Assembly: GCA_902729315.2 (NCBI GenBank)
Contig: LR746273.1
Coordinates: 6,964,501 to 7,028,500 of the forward strand
Origin: Spirodela intermedia
Taxonomy: Eukaryota > Streptophyta > Magnoliopsida > Alismatales > Araceae
Direction: 5' to 3'
DNA: 64,000 nucleotides
Made by a program: the position numbers and the translations under genes. This document shows, in pieces, positions 26,061 through 39,231 of this stretch (its first letter is position 1; every line of letters starts with the position of its first letter). A model generated the notes under the pieces. That model saw nothing but the letters and a program-made list of their open reading frames with translations, was not told the origin of the DNA and ran no database searches.

Positions 26061-26906
26061 AGAGGTGTGGCCGTTTCTATGAAGTCATTAGTGAGAGAGA
26101 GGGAGGGATAAAACAAATGTCCGAAGGTAATAAAATCCATGTCCCATAAATTTGCATGATAGATTCAATTCGATGGACAGGCCGAGTAAAAACTAAGAAA
26201 TAGTATTAAGTGATTTACTAAAGTTTGATGGGACAGATAATTCAGAGGGTCTATGGGGAGTTTAATAATAAACACATCTTTTAAACGCCAAAATGAGAAA
26301 AAAAAGACCAAATGGAATTAAGAAAATATTCCGTCGTGTCTCTATATAACTTTTTAGAAGGATAGATTCGACTCCTCATGAAAGGCGTTGAGTTTCTGTA
26401 TCCCGGATGAATAAGTCAACCAGGACCGACTATTCCCTTTGTCCCCACCCCACCGCGTGAGTAAAGCAATCGCAATCCTGCTATTATTGTTCATTTTTTT
26501 TCATTGAATTGAGGATGTCCACGAAGTCAACGGCTGACGGTTGTGTGGAAATGGCGGATGACGGAGACACTGCGGCGTAAGAAATGTTCCACCAACTATT
26601 CCCGTGTCGAGTCGACCACCCCTAGCACATGGGCGGACGCCGGTCAATGAATCGGAGGCCCGCCAAACCCTACCCAGGTTGGAAAATGATCAGAAGAAAC
26701 AAGAGTAGGCTGGCCATATTCAAATTCTGCAGGTCAACAATTCCTGCCCGCGGCATTGGGGCGCCGACATCAGTACAGCGTTGACAATGGCTTGGCACAT
26801 CCATAAATGGTGAACCCTTCGCCCTCCATCTCCTCTCGTGTTCCTCCATTCCATCCTTCAATCGCCACCCAGCCGCAGCCTGCCGTCGCCGGAGACGACG
26901 AGAGCG
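26061..26906. promoter_or_regulatory. Upstream region of malectin-LRR gene 3
   Basis: From about 26,340 it resembles the upstream regions of the other copies (TTTCTGTATCCCGGATGAAT, GAAATGTTCCACCAACTATT, CAGTACAGCGTTGAC). One TTGAC core remains at 26,781; the second is changed to AATGG. The 280 bases before the block are AT-rich and unassigned. Confidence 0.55.
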
Positions 26907-29542
26907 ATGAGCTCTCCGCCAAGTCGATGCCTCCAACCCTCCTTCGTCTTCTTCATCTTCTTCTTCCTGAGACTCGAGCACGCCCTTGTTCGAGCACAGC
27001 CAGGTGGGTAGGCCCTCTATTTTCTTCTTACTAACCGATGCACGACTTAATGAATCAAATGGATTCCGCAGGATTCATCAGCATTGACTGCGGCCTGCCC
27101 GATGGCTCGGGCTACCGAGAGAATGTCACGGGGATAACCTACGTTCCCGATACCCAGTACGTCGACGCGGGGGAGACGAAGACCGTTGCGGCGGAGGGCT
27201 TCGCCAGGCGCTACCGGACCCTCCGCGTCTTCCCAGAAGGGGCCCGGAACTGCTACAACCTCCGGCCGGTGCAGCCGGGGGGCAAGTACCTGGTGCGAGC
27301 CGGGTTCTTCTACGGCGACTACGACGGCCTGCAAAGCCCCCCCGAGTTCGAGCTGCATATTGGGGTCAACGCCAGAATCACCATCCGATTGCCGTTCAAC
27401 GATAGCAGGCTCTACGAGGTCATCGCGGCGGCCCAGGAAGACGCCATATGGGTCTGCCTTGTAAACACGTACAAAGGAACGCCAATCATATCGACGATCC
27501 AGCTGAGGCGGCTTCCAAACTTCTTATACCCCCATGCCAACGCGTCTCAGAGTTTGCTTCTCCAACGGCGCGCTAACTTCGGAACAGAGGCCCAGTTTAG
27601 GTGAAGCGCATCTCTGTATGAGACATGCCCGCCCCCGCCCTTCTTGCTGTCGTCATTATGCAGTATAAGAAACTGGGTAGGGGCTTCCTTCCCCATCGTC
27701 AGCATGAATCTGAGAAGAAAACTCAACTTTCCTGCAGGTACCCGGAAGATCCCTACGACCGTATTTGGCAAGGCTCGGTGGGGAGTTTTACTGTGATCGA
27801 CACCACCAAACCTGTGGCGTCAACTCAAACTGACCCATTTCAGGTACCCTCGGTAGTTCTGAGGACGGCCATCTCGATTCCAAGCGTCCGCTTCGTGTTG
27901 ACCCTTAGGACTGCCGTCGGAGATCCGGACGACACAGTCTACGCCGTCTTGCACTTTGCCGAGCTCCAGAATTTGAGCCCCCCCAACCGAACGAGGATCA
28001 TGTACATATTCGGGATGGGTAGCAGTGCGACGATTCTAAGGAATTACAGCGCTCCGTTCCTGGAGGCAGATCACTTAGAGATTACCAACGCCGCAGTCGG
28101 ACAAACGAGGATCTACAACATTTCCATGATCGTCCTGAACACATCGACGCTGCCTCCAATGATCAACGCCATGGAAAGCTTTCTGGTGAAGAAAGTCGTC
28201 GAACTACCGACTGACCTTGGCGATGGTGAGACCCGATTAACCTCCCATTTTGATTTCGTCACTCCTACTATTTCGCCTCTCTAACCCCTCGTTTTAACTT
28301 CTGGAAAAAATGGCTATAATCCCGGATTGAGTTTACCAAAATACCCGCGACCCGACTGTGAAAAACAATCGATTTATCCCAGTCTCTAAAGAATCAGTCC
28401 AAAAAATATTCACCCAGACAGCTCGGTAATGCCGAGTATTTTTAGCTGGGTAATTAGACACAATGTGATGGGAGAAAATTCTGCGGATCTATTTGTTCAT
28501 ATCTCAATTATTTGTTTACCGCGATCTTGTCTCCAGTTCGTGCCATCCAAGGCATCAGGGCAGCGTACAAGCTGAAGAGAAATTGGCAGGGGGACCCATG
28601 TGTGCCCAAAGATTATGTATGGGATGGGTTGCGCTGCGACTATTATGATGGCTTCGATACCCCAAGGATCATCTCTCTGTAAGTGGGTTGAGCCCATTGA
28701 ATACGAAACCAAATCCAGGTATCCAACTCCAACCATTTATTTATCAGAGTTGACCTTATATGAGTGATGCAGAAACTTATCGTCGAGTGGACTAGTTGGT
28801 GGAATTCCCGTCTCTATTGCGAACCTCACTGCCTTAACAACATTGTAAGAACTCCCTCTGCTGTTTTAGAAGCCTTAACTGGAAGGAATACCTTCATGGT
28901 TTATATTTTAATTGATTTTTTATAGGGATTTGTCAGACAACAGTCTTTCGGGCATGTTTCCAGACTTCTTGGCGGAGTTACCCGCTCTTAAGTTGCTGTG
29001 AGTTTCAAGAATTTGGCTTCCTCGGTTCACATCGTTTAAGGTATCTCAATGATAAATGGTTGCCTCTCACCCTTTCTATCAGGAATTTGGCAGGCAATAA
29101 CATCACCCTACCGTCTGAAGACCTATGCGCAAAAGTAATGAACGGGCGTCTTTCTTTAAGGTTCGTCTCGTATTATTTCAAATGAATGGCTCCAGTCCTT
29201 ACTTTTGATTTGAATAAAAAAAAATAGTATGTATATTTATCTTGGAAAAATACTTCACTAGAGATGTTGCTGTGTCTCTCTCGGACTACGAGATCACATG
29301 CTATAAAGCTATGACACGCAACAGATTTTTCAGTCTGTGATTTCCCATAATTGTGACCAAAATGTTTTTTTTTTTTTACTTTCTATGAAAAATCTAGGAT
29401 TGAAGGGCTTGAAGAGAGGTCCTCCATTCAGCCAAGTTCCAATTTACCAATCCCAAGTTCATCGGTCTCAAACAAAACAGGGTATCTTGTTCCTCTCACC
29501 ATAGCCGCGTCACTGGTTCTGCTGGCGGTCTTCTTGATGTGA
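26907..29542 (+). CDS. Malectin-like/LRR protein without kinase, tandem copy 3
   Basis: Exons: 26907-27003, 27072-27600, 27738-28225, 28537-28678, 28773-28844, 28926-28997, 29083-29160, 29398-29542; in frame, 540 residues. Signal peptide MSSPPSRCLQPSFVFFIFFF, malectin-like domain (FISIDCGLPDGSGY to LVKKVVELPTDL), WQGDPCVPKDYVWDGLRCDY linker, two LRRs, a degenerate LRR, a short Ser/Pro spacer and the hydrophobic end SLVLLAVFLM. The Cys seen in exon 8 of the other copies (EEMC, EDMC) is Arg-Ser here (EERSS). The first base of exon 5 is A where the other copies have G; the AG acceptor is intact and Leu is kept. Intron 1 is 68 nt, not a multiple of three. Intron 1 and the first half of exon 2 are almost the same as in copy 4. 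Confidence 0.9.
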
Positions 29543-32500
29543 ATCATTTCAGGAGAACAAGGAGACACCTTTGTTAATATCAACATGAATTTCATCCGAA
29601 GGTTTCTTTCTTTTCAAGAGACAGATTTTGGCATTTGTGTGATTTCTCAGTTATTTTCTTATTTACGTTATTTATACTACATTACATATGTATAAAGTAT
29701 ATCAGAAAATACTGTAGCGTGGAAAAACAGTGGGGACAATCTTCCATGATACGATAAGAACACAGAGTACAAACAAGTTGAGTCAACTTTCACTTTAAAC
29801 TAGCACGATTGCATCTTCTTGTCGGCAATGTCAACATCCCAACTAAATGAACTAATATCATATTTGTAGTTTTTTTTTTTTTTTCTTTTTGTCCCGTCCA
29901 TGAGTCTATTCCGTAATAATTTTGTTTCACGTTTGACAGCTTGCAAAGAGTCTTTCATAGTCCAGGAACTTCTGTGAACGTATTATATGTTGAAGGAATG
30001 TAATATAAGCTTCAAATTTTGGAAGATTCAGAACATGTTCAAGCTTGTAGATTTCTTGAAGACCTCAGATTTAGGGGTGATGCATGGCATATGCAAGAGA
30101 TGTCACCAAATGCTTAAACACGGTTTGCATCATATCATTTTTTCTTAATTATTAAACCTATTCGAAACAAGATTGCAAAGGAGCTACCACTAGACTAGGC
30201 TAAGGTGATGTAAGGGTTGCTGATTATCGAGGAGAAGGAGAACTTGGCGGGAATCTTTTCATTAAGTAACGGAAAGCTGAAGAATGCCTAACCTAGAGAA
30301 AAAAATCAACCTTAACATATTGGGAACAAATTGCCTCAATGAAGGATGAGGGAAAGCATACCCCTGACCCAAAACAGTGAACGTTGTGATTTTCTCACAG
30401 AGGGCCGGGAGCTTTAATCTTGAAGTTGTCCTTCCAAAGCGACATGTCGAGATGAGTGCGACAAACTTCAAACTTCACTGAAGTTATCGAACATTAGATT
30501 CTCCTCTTCTACGTGTGAGTGGATGTCTCATGGCACCTTCCAAAGTTTTAACTAGGATGTGGATGTAGTTCACATCCAGTGAAGGCATTCTAATACTGAA
30601 TAAAAAACCGCACAAAAATATGTGAGGAGATTCTAACCCAAGCCCAATCAACCAGGCCTCTGCCCAAAATTGTGCCAAATCAATCTCAACTGACTCTTCC
30701 CAAAATCTCATGATTGGTCAGAAGAGAACTAGATATTAACTTTAGACGCATGATTTCATTGTTTTAATTCAATGAGGAACTGGTCATAGAATAACGAGGC
30801 CCATCCTACTCCTTTTTAAAGTCCCATATTGGGTGATTTGCTAACTTAAATTTAGTCCATAGTTGTAAAATGTGACTTTTCACTACTTCATCTTCCTCTT
30901 AAAGATGACTGAAAGAAATGCAGCTTTGACCAACAAAAATGATTAAAATGAATGACATAAAGCTTCAACCAATATGGACACTTAAACAAGTCCTCATAGG
31001 TGGAGGGCTTCTAGAATTGAAACTTCTAAGTCGTTTTAAATTGTTAACATCTCTAACTTCAGAAGAATTTCTATCCAATAAACCCAAATAATTCATCCTC
31101 AAGTTTAATACTTGAATACATAGCAAGTAGTTCGCTTCATTTTTTACGTTACTATTTTGGGCAAACTTTGACCTTAAGCCTCATGAGTCTTATGCCATTT
31201 TAGTGAAACCTATCGAGGATCTTTGTGCTTAGTACTTTCAAACATCACTTAAGTACCATCAAGTAATTAATGATGATTGACTTCTAGGATGTAGATGTTA
31301 ACATCACGCAATGTAAAGTGGCTTTACATTCTAAAGCAATTCACTAATTACTTCTAAAGAGGCCCAACTCATAATCCTCAAGTGTGGTACCAAAGTTAAC
31401 TTATGCATTACTTTCTAAAATAGTTTAATCCTATTTTCCTCTCTTTGATTTAATTTTTTTTATAGAAATTAATTTCTGATAATTATTTCCTATCACTTAA
31501 AAGGATATAACCTTAGATAAACCGTTTATTTTGGATGAAATCACAAATGATCTAAATGAGGGAGAGCTAAATAATACTCTTGAAAGAATGGGTTAAGATG
31601 AAAAATAATATGTTGTAACAAATTAAAAACATAGTAATGTCACACGAGTTGAGCGTCTCTCAATAATTAAGAGGATTAAGAAAATAAGGTATAATTTAAA
31701 AATGCTCAAACTTTGGAGCAGAGACCCATGTAAGGTAAAGGAAGTTTGACTCCCCTTCTTTCATAGGTTATCTTCCTAAAACACCAATAGTGACTAGTGA
31801 CAAACAAGGGAGAGAGGTGCAGTTGCAAGAGGGAGATGTTCCCTCATTTCATATTCTTCAAGTAGTCCTCATGCACATATTAGAAATCATGCCTTTTGTA
31901 GATATCCAAAAGACCTGTACAACCACATCTAGGCAACCACCGTGGATCAATAAAGGAACAAAGATACATGATAAATGAAATGTGAGAAAGTCATATCGAG
32001 TTCCACTAATGAGTTTTGAGTACCCTCACTAGATCTAGCACAACAGTTTTTCCAGCCATTAGTTAATGTTTGTTCATCTAGTTAGCTCTTAGAGATCTAG
32101 GGCGAAACTTCGTTGAGGTGCAGAATCTCATCCATCCTCAATAGATGAGAATTTGACGACTGAAGAAATAAGTCATCATCCACATTAGTAGTGATCATCT
32201 AGGTCCATTAAAAACTATTTTATTTTATTAAACATCTAATTCCTTCTATTAAGTATTAGAGAGGTTATAAATAAACTCTTCTAACCCTAGACATAAGAGA
32301 AGAAGAATCATTTCAAGATTTTATCTTTTATTGCCATCTATCATCACTCCACAAGGAGAGGCCATACGGGTCGTTCTCCATCAACTTCTATCATCGCCAT
32401 CTATCATCCACCATCTAATAGTACAATCATTCATTGTCATTAAATGTTATTCAGTGTCGTCATTCTCTATCTACTATCATTGCCTACTATCTGTTGATGC

Positions 32501-32626
32501 CTTATACTGTCCATCACCCTCATTCACTTTTTATTACCATCATTCATTGCTCGTCTCCTCATGTTGTAGTTTTGTGATATTGATAATGCTATCAACCTTG
32601 TGGACACCATTCACTATTAGTGTACT
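29543..32626. other. 3' flank of malectin-LRR gene 3 and AT-rich spacer
   Basis: Starts with the 3'-flank blocks common to the four copies. The part at about 30,340-30,900 recurs at about 44,390-45,560 (for example TCTACGTGTGAGTGGA and GAGATTCTAACCCA), marking the large duplication. From 31,000 to 32,600 I see AT-rich non-coding sequence without an intact frame. A TATAAATAAA with a CT-rich stretch near 32,270-32,330 looks promoter- or LTR-like but has no partner I can show. Confidence 0.5.
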
Positions 32627-34290
32627 GATAAGTCTTCATTATCATGAGTTAGTAATTAGTAAATAATCTAGTTTTAGTTGTATCTCATAATAAATAAATT
32701 TATATTTGTGTTAAATTATGAAAAGTGATTTTTAGTTGATTAACGTAATTTTTTGGCTAATTATATAATTTTCTACGAATGTATATAATTTTTATAGTCT
32801 TATTTTTGAGATAAATAAAGAAAAATAAATTAAAATAAAAATATAGCAATTGAGGGGAGCCATGAGCAGGGGCTCGAGCAGCTAGGACAGATAGGGGCAC
32901 GCGTGCGCCACTCTCCTTCCATGTCACCGGTGGCCAATTGGCTGTGGGGCAAAGAGTGGTTGTACACGCGAAAGAAAAAGGACTCATTACTTTCAAATGT
33001 GATATTACTATATATTCATCTAAAACTTCAGCGCACAAATAATGTGGGATTAAACCCGTGTCACACTTTTCTCCGAAAGGCTTCGAAGATTTGAATACCT
33101 AAACTACCCCTTCGTTATAATAGAGATATACCATGATGACGTCACTTGATAAAGGTATTAGAGTACTTATTTCAATCTCTCTCATGCAGACGGACAACTG
33201 GCGCGGGTTCAAATCCTCTTAGAGCCAAAACTTGTATTTTTATTCAATTATCATGACTTTCTTGTAAATCACTGGTGAAAGATTAAGCTGTCAGAATCAC
33301 TAGATTATTAGCAAAAATCTTGTCAATGCGATTCGCAGAGCATTGTTACTAAAATTATTGAACAATTCGTAATAAAAAGATCACAAATCCATCGAGTAAA
33401 GGATCTTTGATTGATCAATGAACAAGCCGTCATCGGGAAGAGGATGATCCATCAGGAGATGAGTCGCCTCCTCTTGAAAGTGTACTAGATGCAATGAGGA
33501 GCCTCCTCTTGCTATGTGGACTTGAGGATGAAGCTCCCTAACACGCACCCCACCTCCATCTAACTCCTCTTCGTCGAGTGACAACCGTTAGAGAGCCGCA
33601 AAGTCATCATTTTTCTGCTTTGTCAGATGACAACTGTCGAAGACGATTCGACGACTTATTTCATTGATCTCTCGACTTCACAAGGAGATCTAGAGATTGC
33701 CCACGTCATCCTTATCCAATGAGAGCCTTCGAGGCTATGGACACTGCACGACGATCCTCTCGAACACTTAGGATTCTGGTGCATCACCAACGCATCACTG
33801 TCGTGACGTCGGAACTCTATTTTCTTGCTTTCAACTTAATTTTTGCTTTATTTAGTGATAGTCTGTGTGATTTAAATTTATCAAGTTATACTTTATTCAA
33901 TTAAGATTCTTCTAGCTTTTACAGATCTTAATGTGATCAATTAAATCATTTGTAATCACTTACGTAAGAATCACCAAGTGAAACTCTATTTTCATTCGAT
34001 TCGCATTCGTTGAGCACTGACGTCATCTTGACGTCCTCACCCTTATTTTCTTTTTTCATGAATTTTAAATATATTTTATTTTCATTTCCTAGTATAAAAT
34101 TTATAGAAAATCGTATTCTTTGAGAAAAATTCTAAAAAATTACCTGATATTATATTACATCCCTATGATCAATTGAGAAAATTACCATTATTTTTGGAAA
34201 TTTTATTAAATTATAATTAATACATTTGTTTAGAAATACTTTTAAATATCTAAAAATTAGTATTTTATAATTTTATAAATACCTTTGCCA
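32627..34290 (+). mobile_element. AT-rich repeat element, forward copy with a nested insertion
   Basis: The sequence starting GATAAGTCTTCATTATCATG is matched in reverse complement by 39,232-40,190. Shared stretches include CTCATAATAAATA-ATTTATAT, CCTTCCATGTCAC, GATCTTAATGTGATCAATTA and ATCTAAAAATTAGTATTTTA. Relative to the other copy it carries about 600 extra bases (roughly 32,945-33,560), which contain GGTTCAAATCC, like a tRNA B box. No transposase or reverse transcriptase frame is visible, so it is non-autonomous or a fragment. The class cannot be assigned; the ends are approximate. Confidence 0.6.
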
Positions 34291-34786
34291 ACTGCGTCTT
34301 CATCGATGTACCTTTGCCACGTTGTGTAAGTCACATTATGTACCTTTGCCAATCGCGTCTTCATCGATGTACCATCACTGAAATCAGTGTTTGCCACTTA
34401 ACCATTCCTTCTATCTCTACTTTTGTGCCACCACCTACTTCATCCATTCAATCAATTCCCTCGATTTTGATTAAATCCCCACTAGTTCATGACCTAGTGA
34501 ACTGCCAAACCCAAACCAACTTTGAGTTCACCAAACATGACTCAGACCTCATTTGTCAAGCCCAAAGTGACCTAGTTCCATCAATATGCTTATACCTAGT
34601 AGGCTAAAACATAGGTCTAGATCCTCTAAGAAAAAATAAGCCCAAATCCGCCAAATTCAAACACCTAGATCCATCAAGTCAAGTCATTCAAGGATATGCC
34701 AAGTTTGAATTCTTTCAGATGTCACAAGTTAATAGAATTGGTTCACAAGTCATCTTAAGGATTTGTAGCACCTAGAATTATTTCAG

Positions 34787-34955
34787 TAGACTACAACCCT
34801 CCATTTCTCAAGGAAGACAATGTGGAGATCTCTAATTTTGTAGTTGGACAAGCTAGGGCATATAGTGACTCTAATTATCCTCCAATGATCAATGTCGTGG
34901 AAGGCTTTTCTGATGAAGAAAGTAAACAAGATGCCGACTAAACTCAAGAATGGTG
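34787..34955 (+). pseudogene. Relict of the end of exon 3 of a malectin-LRR gene
   Basis: Translating from about 34,790 gives YNPPFLKEDNVEISN, VVGQA and, after a frame change, YPPMINVVEGF, followed by a GGTGAGA donor. This matches the exon 3 end of the intact genes (YSPPFLEADHVEITDAAVGQ and LPPMINAMESF). An indel and AT drift show it is old. The related stretch at 46,851-46,930 lies in the other copy of the large duplication. Confidence 0.75.
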
Positions 34956-36419
34956 AGAGTTGACTAACCTCTTCTTTCATTTTAACTATTTCATGATTAT
35001 GTCTAAGTACAATAGTGGTAAACTTGGCCATGCCTTCCAAACTCTGGTTTTGTTTTATAGAAAAGTTGATAAATTAAAAAAGGGGCTTGATTGATGAATA
35101 AATAAACCTTTGTTATATCGTAAATTTACCTAAATATTTTTTCCCATAGAATGAGGCCAGCTCTTATATAAAAAGATTCATACCATGCACCTTTGTACAG
35201 TAATTATGATACCACAGTGAGAGTTGAGTTCTAATTAGTTATGACCAACTTTAATATCATCTATTTACTAGTAATCTTGAATCTTGTTCATTATATCCAT
35301 GTCATCAAAATAGTTCACAAAGTGAGGACTAATTAGCAAGACTATTTTCATAATTATCATGTCTAGTATAGAGTGACATGCAAGTAACTCTTAGAACCTA
35401 GAGAAAATGATTATTTCTTTATTAGTGAATTTAATTAGCATGAAATGAAATATTAATATTTGAGTGACTGCAAGATCTATCCATCATCCTACTAAGTAGC
35501 TAATGTGAATAACATAGGAACTTGTCATATAACTAATCAACATTTTTATCTCATTACCTTATCATTGCAAGTTTCATTCTCCACATTATTATCTTGATAT
35601 CCTTGTATGAATATCTATCATTAAAATAAGTTATGTTTCAACCTACTGTCTAATTGAGTTTTCATTTTTTTAATTTGACAATCATGAAGATCAAACAGCT
35701 CATCAAGAAGTTTTAAAACTGGTGCAAGGGGAAGATATGACACAGCATTATATTTTATGAAGGTTTTTTAATCAAGAATATAATAGATACAATTTTACAT
35801 TACTAATAGCAATTACTATCTCTTAACCATATTAGACAAAAATATCTAATATAGACTCACGGAAGTTGTGAAGTAAAGAAATAAGATGCAAACAACTCAT
35901 GACAAAAAGACAGATTTTACGTGGTTCAGAGGTTGGTCTCTTACATTCACAAGTGATGATAAAAGCTCCACTAGATGTGAAGTAAGTACATAATAACTCT
36001 CCCCAAGAACTCAAAAATGAAATCTCGGCCCTCAAATGAACTCACTAACTGGAGATGTTGAAGAAGCCTAAAGAATGATGAAAAATAAGGCACCCTCTGT
36101 TTATAGCCATTGGGAATCACTTAATAAAATACACTCGCAAGCACCTTGGGAAATGTGTTATTATTTCCTCTTCCGCTTAAACTGTTCTAGTTCCTCGTGA
36201 CTCGGTCCAGACATAGAGGCCATTAGGTCCGTGAGAATCGGTCTGTCTAGTGACAGGTTCTCTCGTGGACCCCATCGTTTCTCTCTGCATTAAATGCAGT
36301 TCATCTTCTTCTTCTACACAGCCGCCATATGAGCTGAATACCTAGACCACGTATTCACTTAATGAATCATGTGCCCAACAAACCATGAATAGTTTAACTT
36401 TTAGTTTACATCACGATGA
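34956..36419. other. AT-rich spacer after the malectin relict
   Basis: Non-coding. The first part still resembles the introns downstream of exon 3 in decayed form, and a piece near 35,462-35,530 recurs near 47,005-47,070 (ATCCTACTAAGTA block). No gene recognised. Confidence 0.45.
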
Positions 36420-38355
36420 TACCTCATCAATTAAACCATCTCTCTCGACAAGGAAGCTCACAGGCAATGACATGACGGCATCCAAATGTCCAACATCATC
36501 AGTAAAAGCAAGAGGGAGATAATGAACCACTAAGCCTACTAGTCTATTAGTTGATTGATTCTCGGTGAACTCATCTAAACCAAACTACATGTCGGAAGAA
36601 TGGATTGTCGGAAAGAGGCCCAATTGGTTTGTCAACAAGCTCAGTGAAAGATAGCTATGCCCTCATATTAATAAGACATTAACCATAGATAAACTATTTT
36701 TTATTTTCAAATAATCAAAATTATAAATAGACCCAACTTGAAAATATATCTTACCCTATCATGCGCTTAGCTGACAAGTAATGTAAGCAATCGGCTATCA
36801 AGCTCCGATCTCATAATGCTAAAATTTCTTCACATTAGGGAACTACGTGATGGTCCTATTCTTCAAAGAAGACATTCTCGAAGCTATTTCCCATTCCTCA
36901 AGGAAGACAGCATTGAAACTATTTTTTACACATATTTTACTGAAGATAACTCTTAACGTCATAACGAGGCTATGATATCACTCATTCAAGAAGCTTGCGA
37001 TAATGAAATTACTCCAGTAACGAATGACCAAACTTGATTTCCAGTTTACATATCTTCAAACTGTGAAACAATTGGATACAAAACTTGAAAGCGTCACGTA
37101 TTAAAACTATATCGGCTAAAAAATACCTCATTTTTCTGCACAGTTCCAATCTAGATACTTTATTGGAAGGCACCTCAAGATATTTCACTATTGGTAAAAC
37201 TAAATGTATCCAGCAATTTCCCCCAAGGGAAATAAATTTGAGATTCAAGAATAAAGAAGTAATTTTAGTGTCCTTTTCTTCAATTGGAAGACTTTTGAAG
37301 AGTGGTGAAACACGGTACCAAGGAAGCAACAAGAGTAATGAACTCATTTATCAATTTAGTGCTAGAGCGAGACTAAGACTATGCAAAAAATGTTTTCAAA
37401 CATGTAGTCATTTCTTTTCATATCAAAACAGGAGGAATATTGCATAGTCTTCTTATTTTTAAACATATAGAATCATAGACATGTGCGTGCAAGGACGTGT
37501 GTGCGGTGCACCAACACCCATTGCCTCCCTCATCAACGTTTCAAGATAGTATTTCAACTCTTATGTGTGGACTCAATCGCGCTAGCAGCAGCAGCAGCGC
37601 CTGCCAGACTAGTTTTTTCGTCCAAAATTTCCGTTCTGTGTCAATGGGGCCCGGATACGGGGATCGAATCCGCCTCATAAAAATTTCCCGTCGTACATCT
37701 CCCAGGGCTTACGATGACTGACCGATCCCCGATACAATGGCGAACACCTTAAGATTCGCCAGGTGGGCCCACCCCGCAGCTGGCCGGCTCCACTGGATCG
37801 TCAGGTGCTCCAGGTCGCTGACCCCTCTCCCCCCCCAAAAAAAATATAACGGCTAGTTGTTGACCTAGCCGGAACATCTCGGCCAATCCCAATTTCCGGG
37901 GTCCATTATCAGCCCACCTGGAGGCCCCCCATCCCCACCTCCTCTCTCTCTCTCTCTCTCTTCTCGTGAGACCGGGGAGAGTCTTCTCCTCCCATGCTGC
38001 CAATTGGCGAGCTTCAGCTTCGCGGGCTGATCAATGCCCGTTCGTCCTGCTCGCGGCCCATCAATGCCCGTCTGCTATGGACGAATCCGCCGGCAGCAAA
38101 GATGCCCCAAACACAAGCGCAGACAGAGGAAGAGCGGGCGGGAGAGGTGACTGTTCTCCCATTAATGCCGGTACTAATCACCTTTCGTGTTTGAGGACAT
38201 TCCGACCCCAGTTCAGACGACTGGAGAAGAACCCCGCCCCCCCTTCTCTCTCCTCCTCTTGAGGACGAAGACCCGGAGAGAGAGCAGAGGCTTCGAAGGG
38301 AATAAGGAAACTGAACGATGGAACTGAAATGCTCTGAGGGGTCACATCACATCTT
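36420..38355 (+). repeat. Segmental duplication block, copy A
   Basis: Paralogous to 48,080-49,720 in the same orientation. Matching anchors are AAAGCAAGAGGGAGATAATG, CTCATTCAAGAAGC, CCAAGGGAAATA, TTCCGTTCTGTGTCAATG with GCCCGGATACGGGGATCGAA, a (CT)n tract at 37,941-37,962, and a GC-rich 46-codon frame starting at 38,077. It ends abruptly near 38,355 after CACATCACATCTT. Indels separate the copies. No intact known gene lies inside. Confidence 0.75.
37941..37962 (+). repeat. (CT)n microsatellite
   Basis: About 11 CT units inside the duplicated block; the partner copy has a CT tract at 49,259-49,277. Confidence 0.85.
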
Positions 38356-39019
38356 GCGGAGAGGAAAGAAGAAGAAAGCTGATGATGGGTGCCTGGCTTC
38401 GATCAGGAAGGGAAAGAGGGGACTGTGAATCCAACTCAACTGTAACTTCTAATAATCTCTGCGACCAGAGTATTTAGGAACACAGCAGGACTCTCGTGAA
38501 CGAGAATCTAAGGGACACATGCGAGAGAACAGGACAAGGAACAGGGTAAACTGAGCGAAACAGAAGATAACTAGAGGGAACCTCTCCGAAGACCCTCAGG
38601 ACGGCTGATTCGAGAGAGCCACTCTCCCTTTTCCTCACAGGTAGACTGAAGTGATTTCGCCTCCCTTTTCCGTCACCTTCGATGGCCTCTTATATTCGAG
38701 GATCGCCTCCCTCTGTCCTCCCACGCCCCACCTGCTTCCAATCGGACCGTTTGACCTTTCCCCCACGTCCCGGTGGCTGACCCGGCCCTACAGTCGACCG
38801 TTAAGGTTGTTGGCCCGTATCACGTCAGATATTTTCCCTCATGGATGGTGGCTGGAGGCTAGGGTCTCAACAGCTGACTACTCAATTCAATGTTTGTATC
38901 CTCTCACCTTCGTTGAATGCTTCGATGTGCCTCCACTGTCAACGCCGAATTTCTCCCTGGCCAGTTTCCTATCTGTCGGTAGGTCGCTGATCATGCTGAA
39001 CAAGCATTTCCAAGGGCGA
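38356..39019. other. Unassigned spacer
   Basis: Sequence of mixed GC content between the end of the duplicated block and the chimeric relict. No frame, repeat or RNA gene could be supported. Confidence 0.4.
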
Positions 39020-39222
39020 GGATAGAAGTTCCTTAGTGATCGTCGTCACTAAGTTCGAATGAGGATGACCTAATTAGTTTCTAACTAAGCAAATGCATTT
39101 TTGTTCTCATGGATGAGGTTGGTCTAGTATGTTCTCATCGATGAGTTGTGGTCGCAAGCTCAACCATTGCTAGGGTTTAAGACAACCAGCATGAGAGCCT
39201 CTGAGAAACTTGACGTGACTTC
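39020..39222 (-). pseudogene. Second LARP6/NRPA1 chimeric relict
   Basis: The block TTCTCATGGATGAGG near 39,106, then GTCGCAAGCTC, the telo-box TAGGGTTT at 39,171 and GAGAGCCTCTGAGAAACTTG run in the same order as at 25,700-25,820. It therefore repeats the junction of LARP6 intron 1 with the NRPA1 5' region. It is shorter and more decayed and is cut off by the repeat element starting near 39,232. Confidence 0.65.
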
Positions 39223-39231
39223 GTCATTGTT

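Noticed and set aside
32271-32626. LTR of a retrotransposon suggested by TATAAATAAA and a CT-rich leader
   Set aside because: No second LTR, primer-binding site or gag/pol frame could be shown.
33198-33215. tRNA gene suggested by GCGGGTTCAAATCC
   Set aside because: No acceptor stem or A box could be folded around it; noted only as a B-box-like motif.
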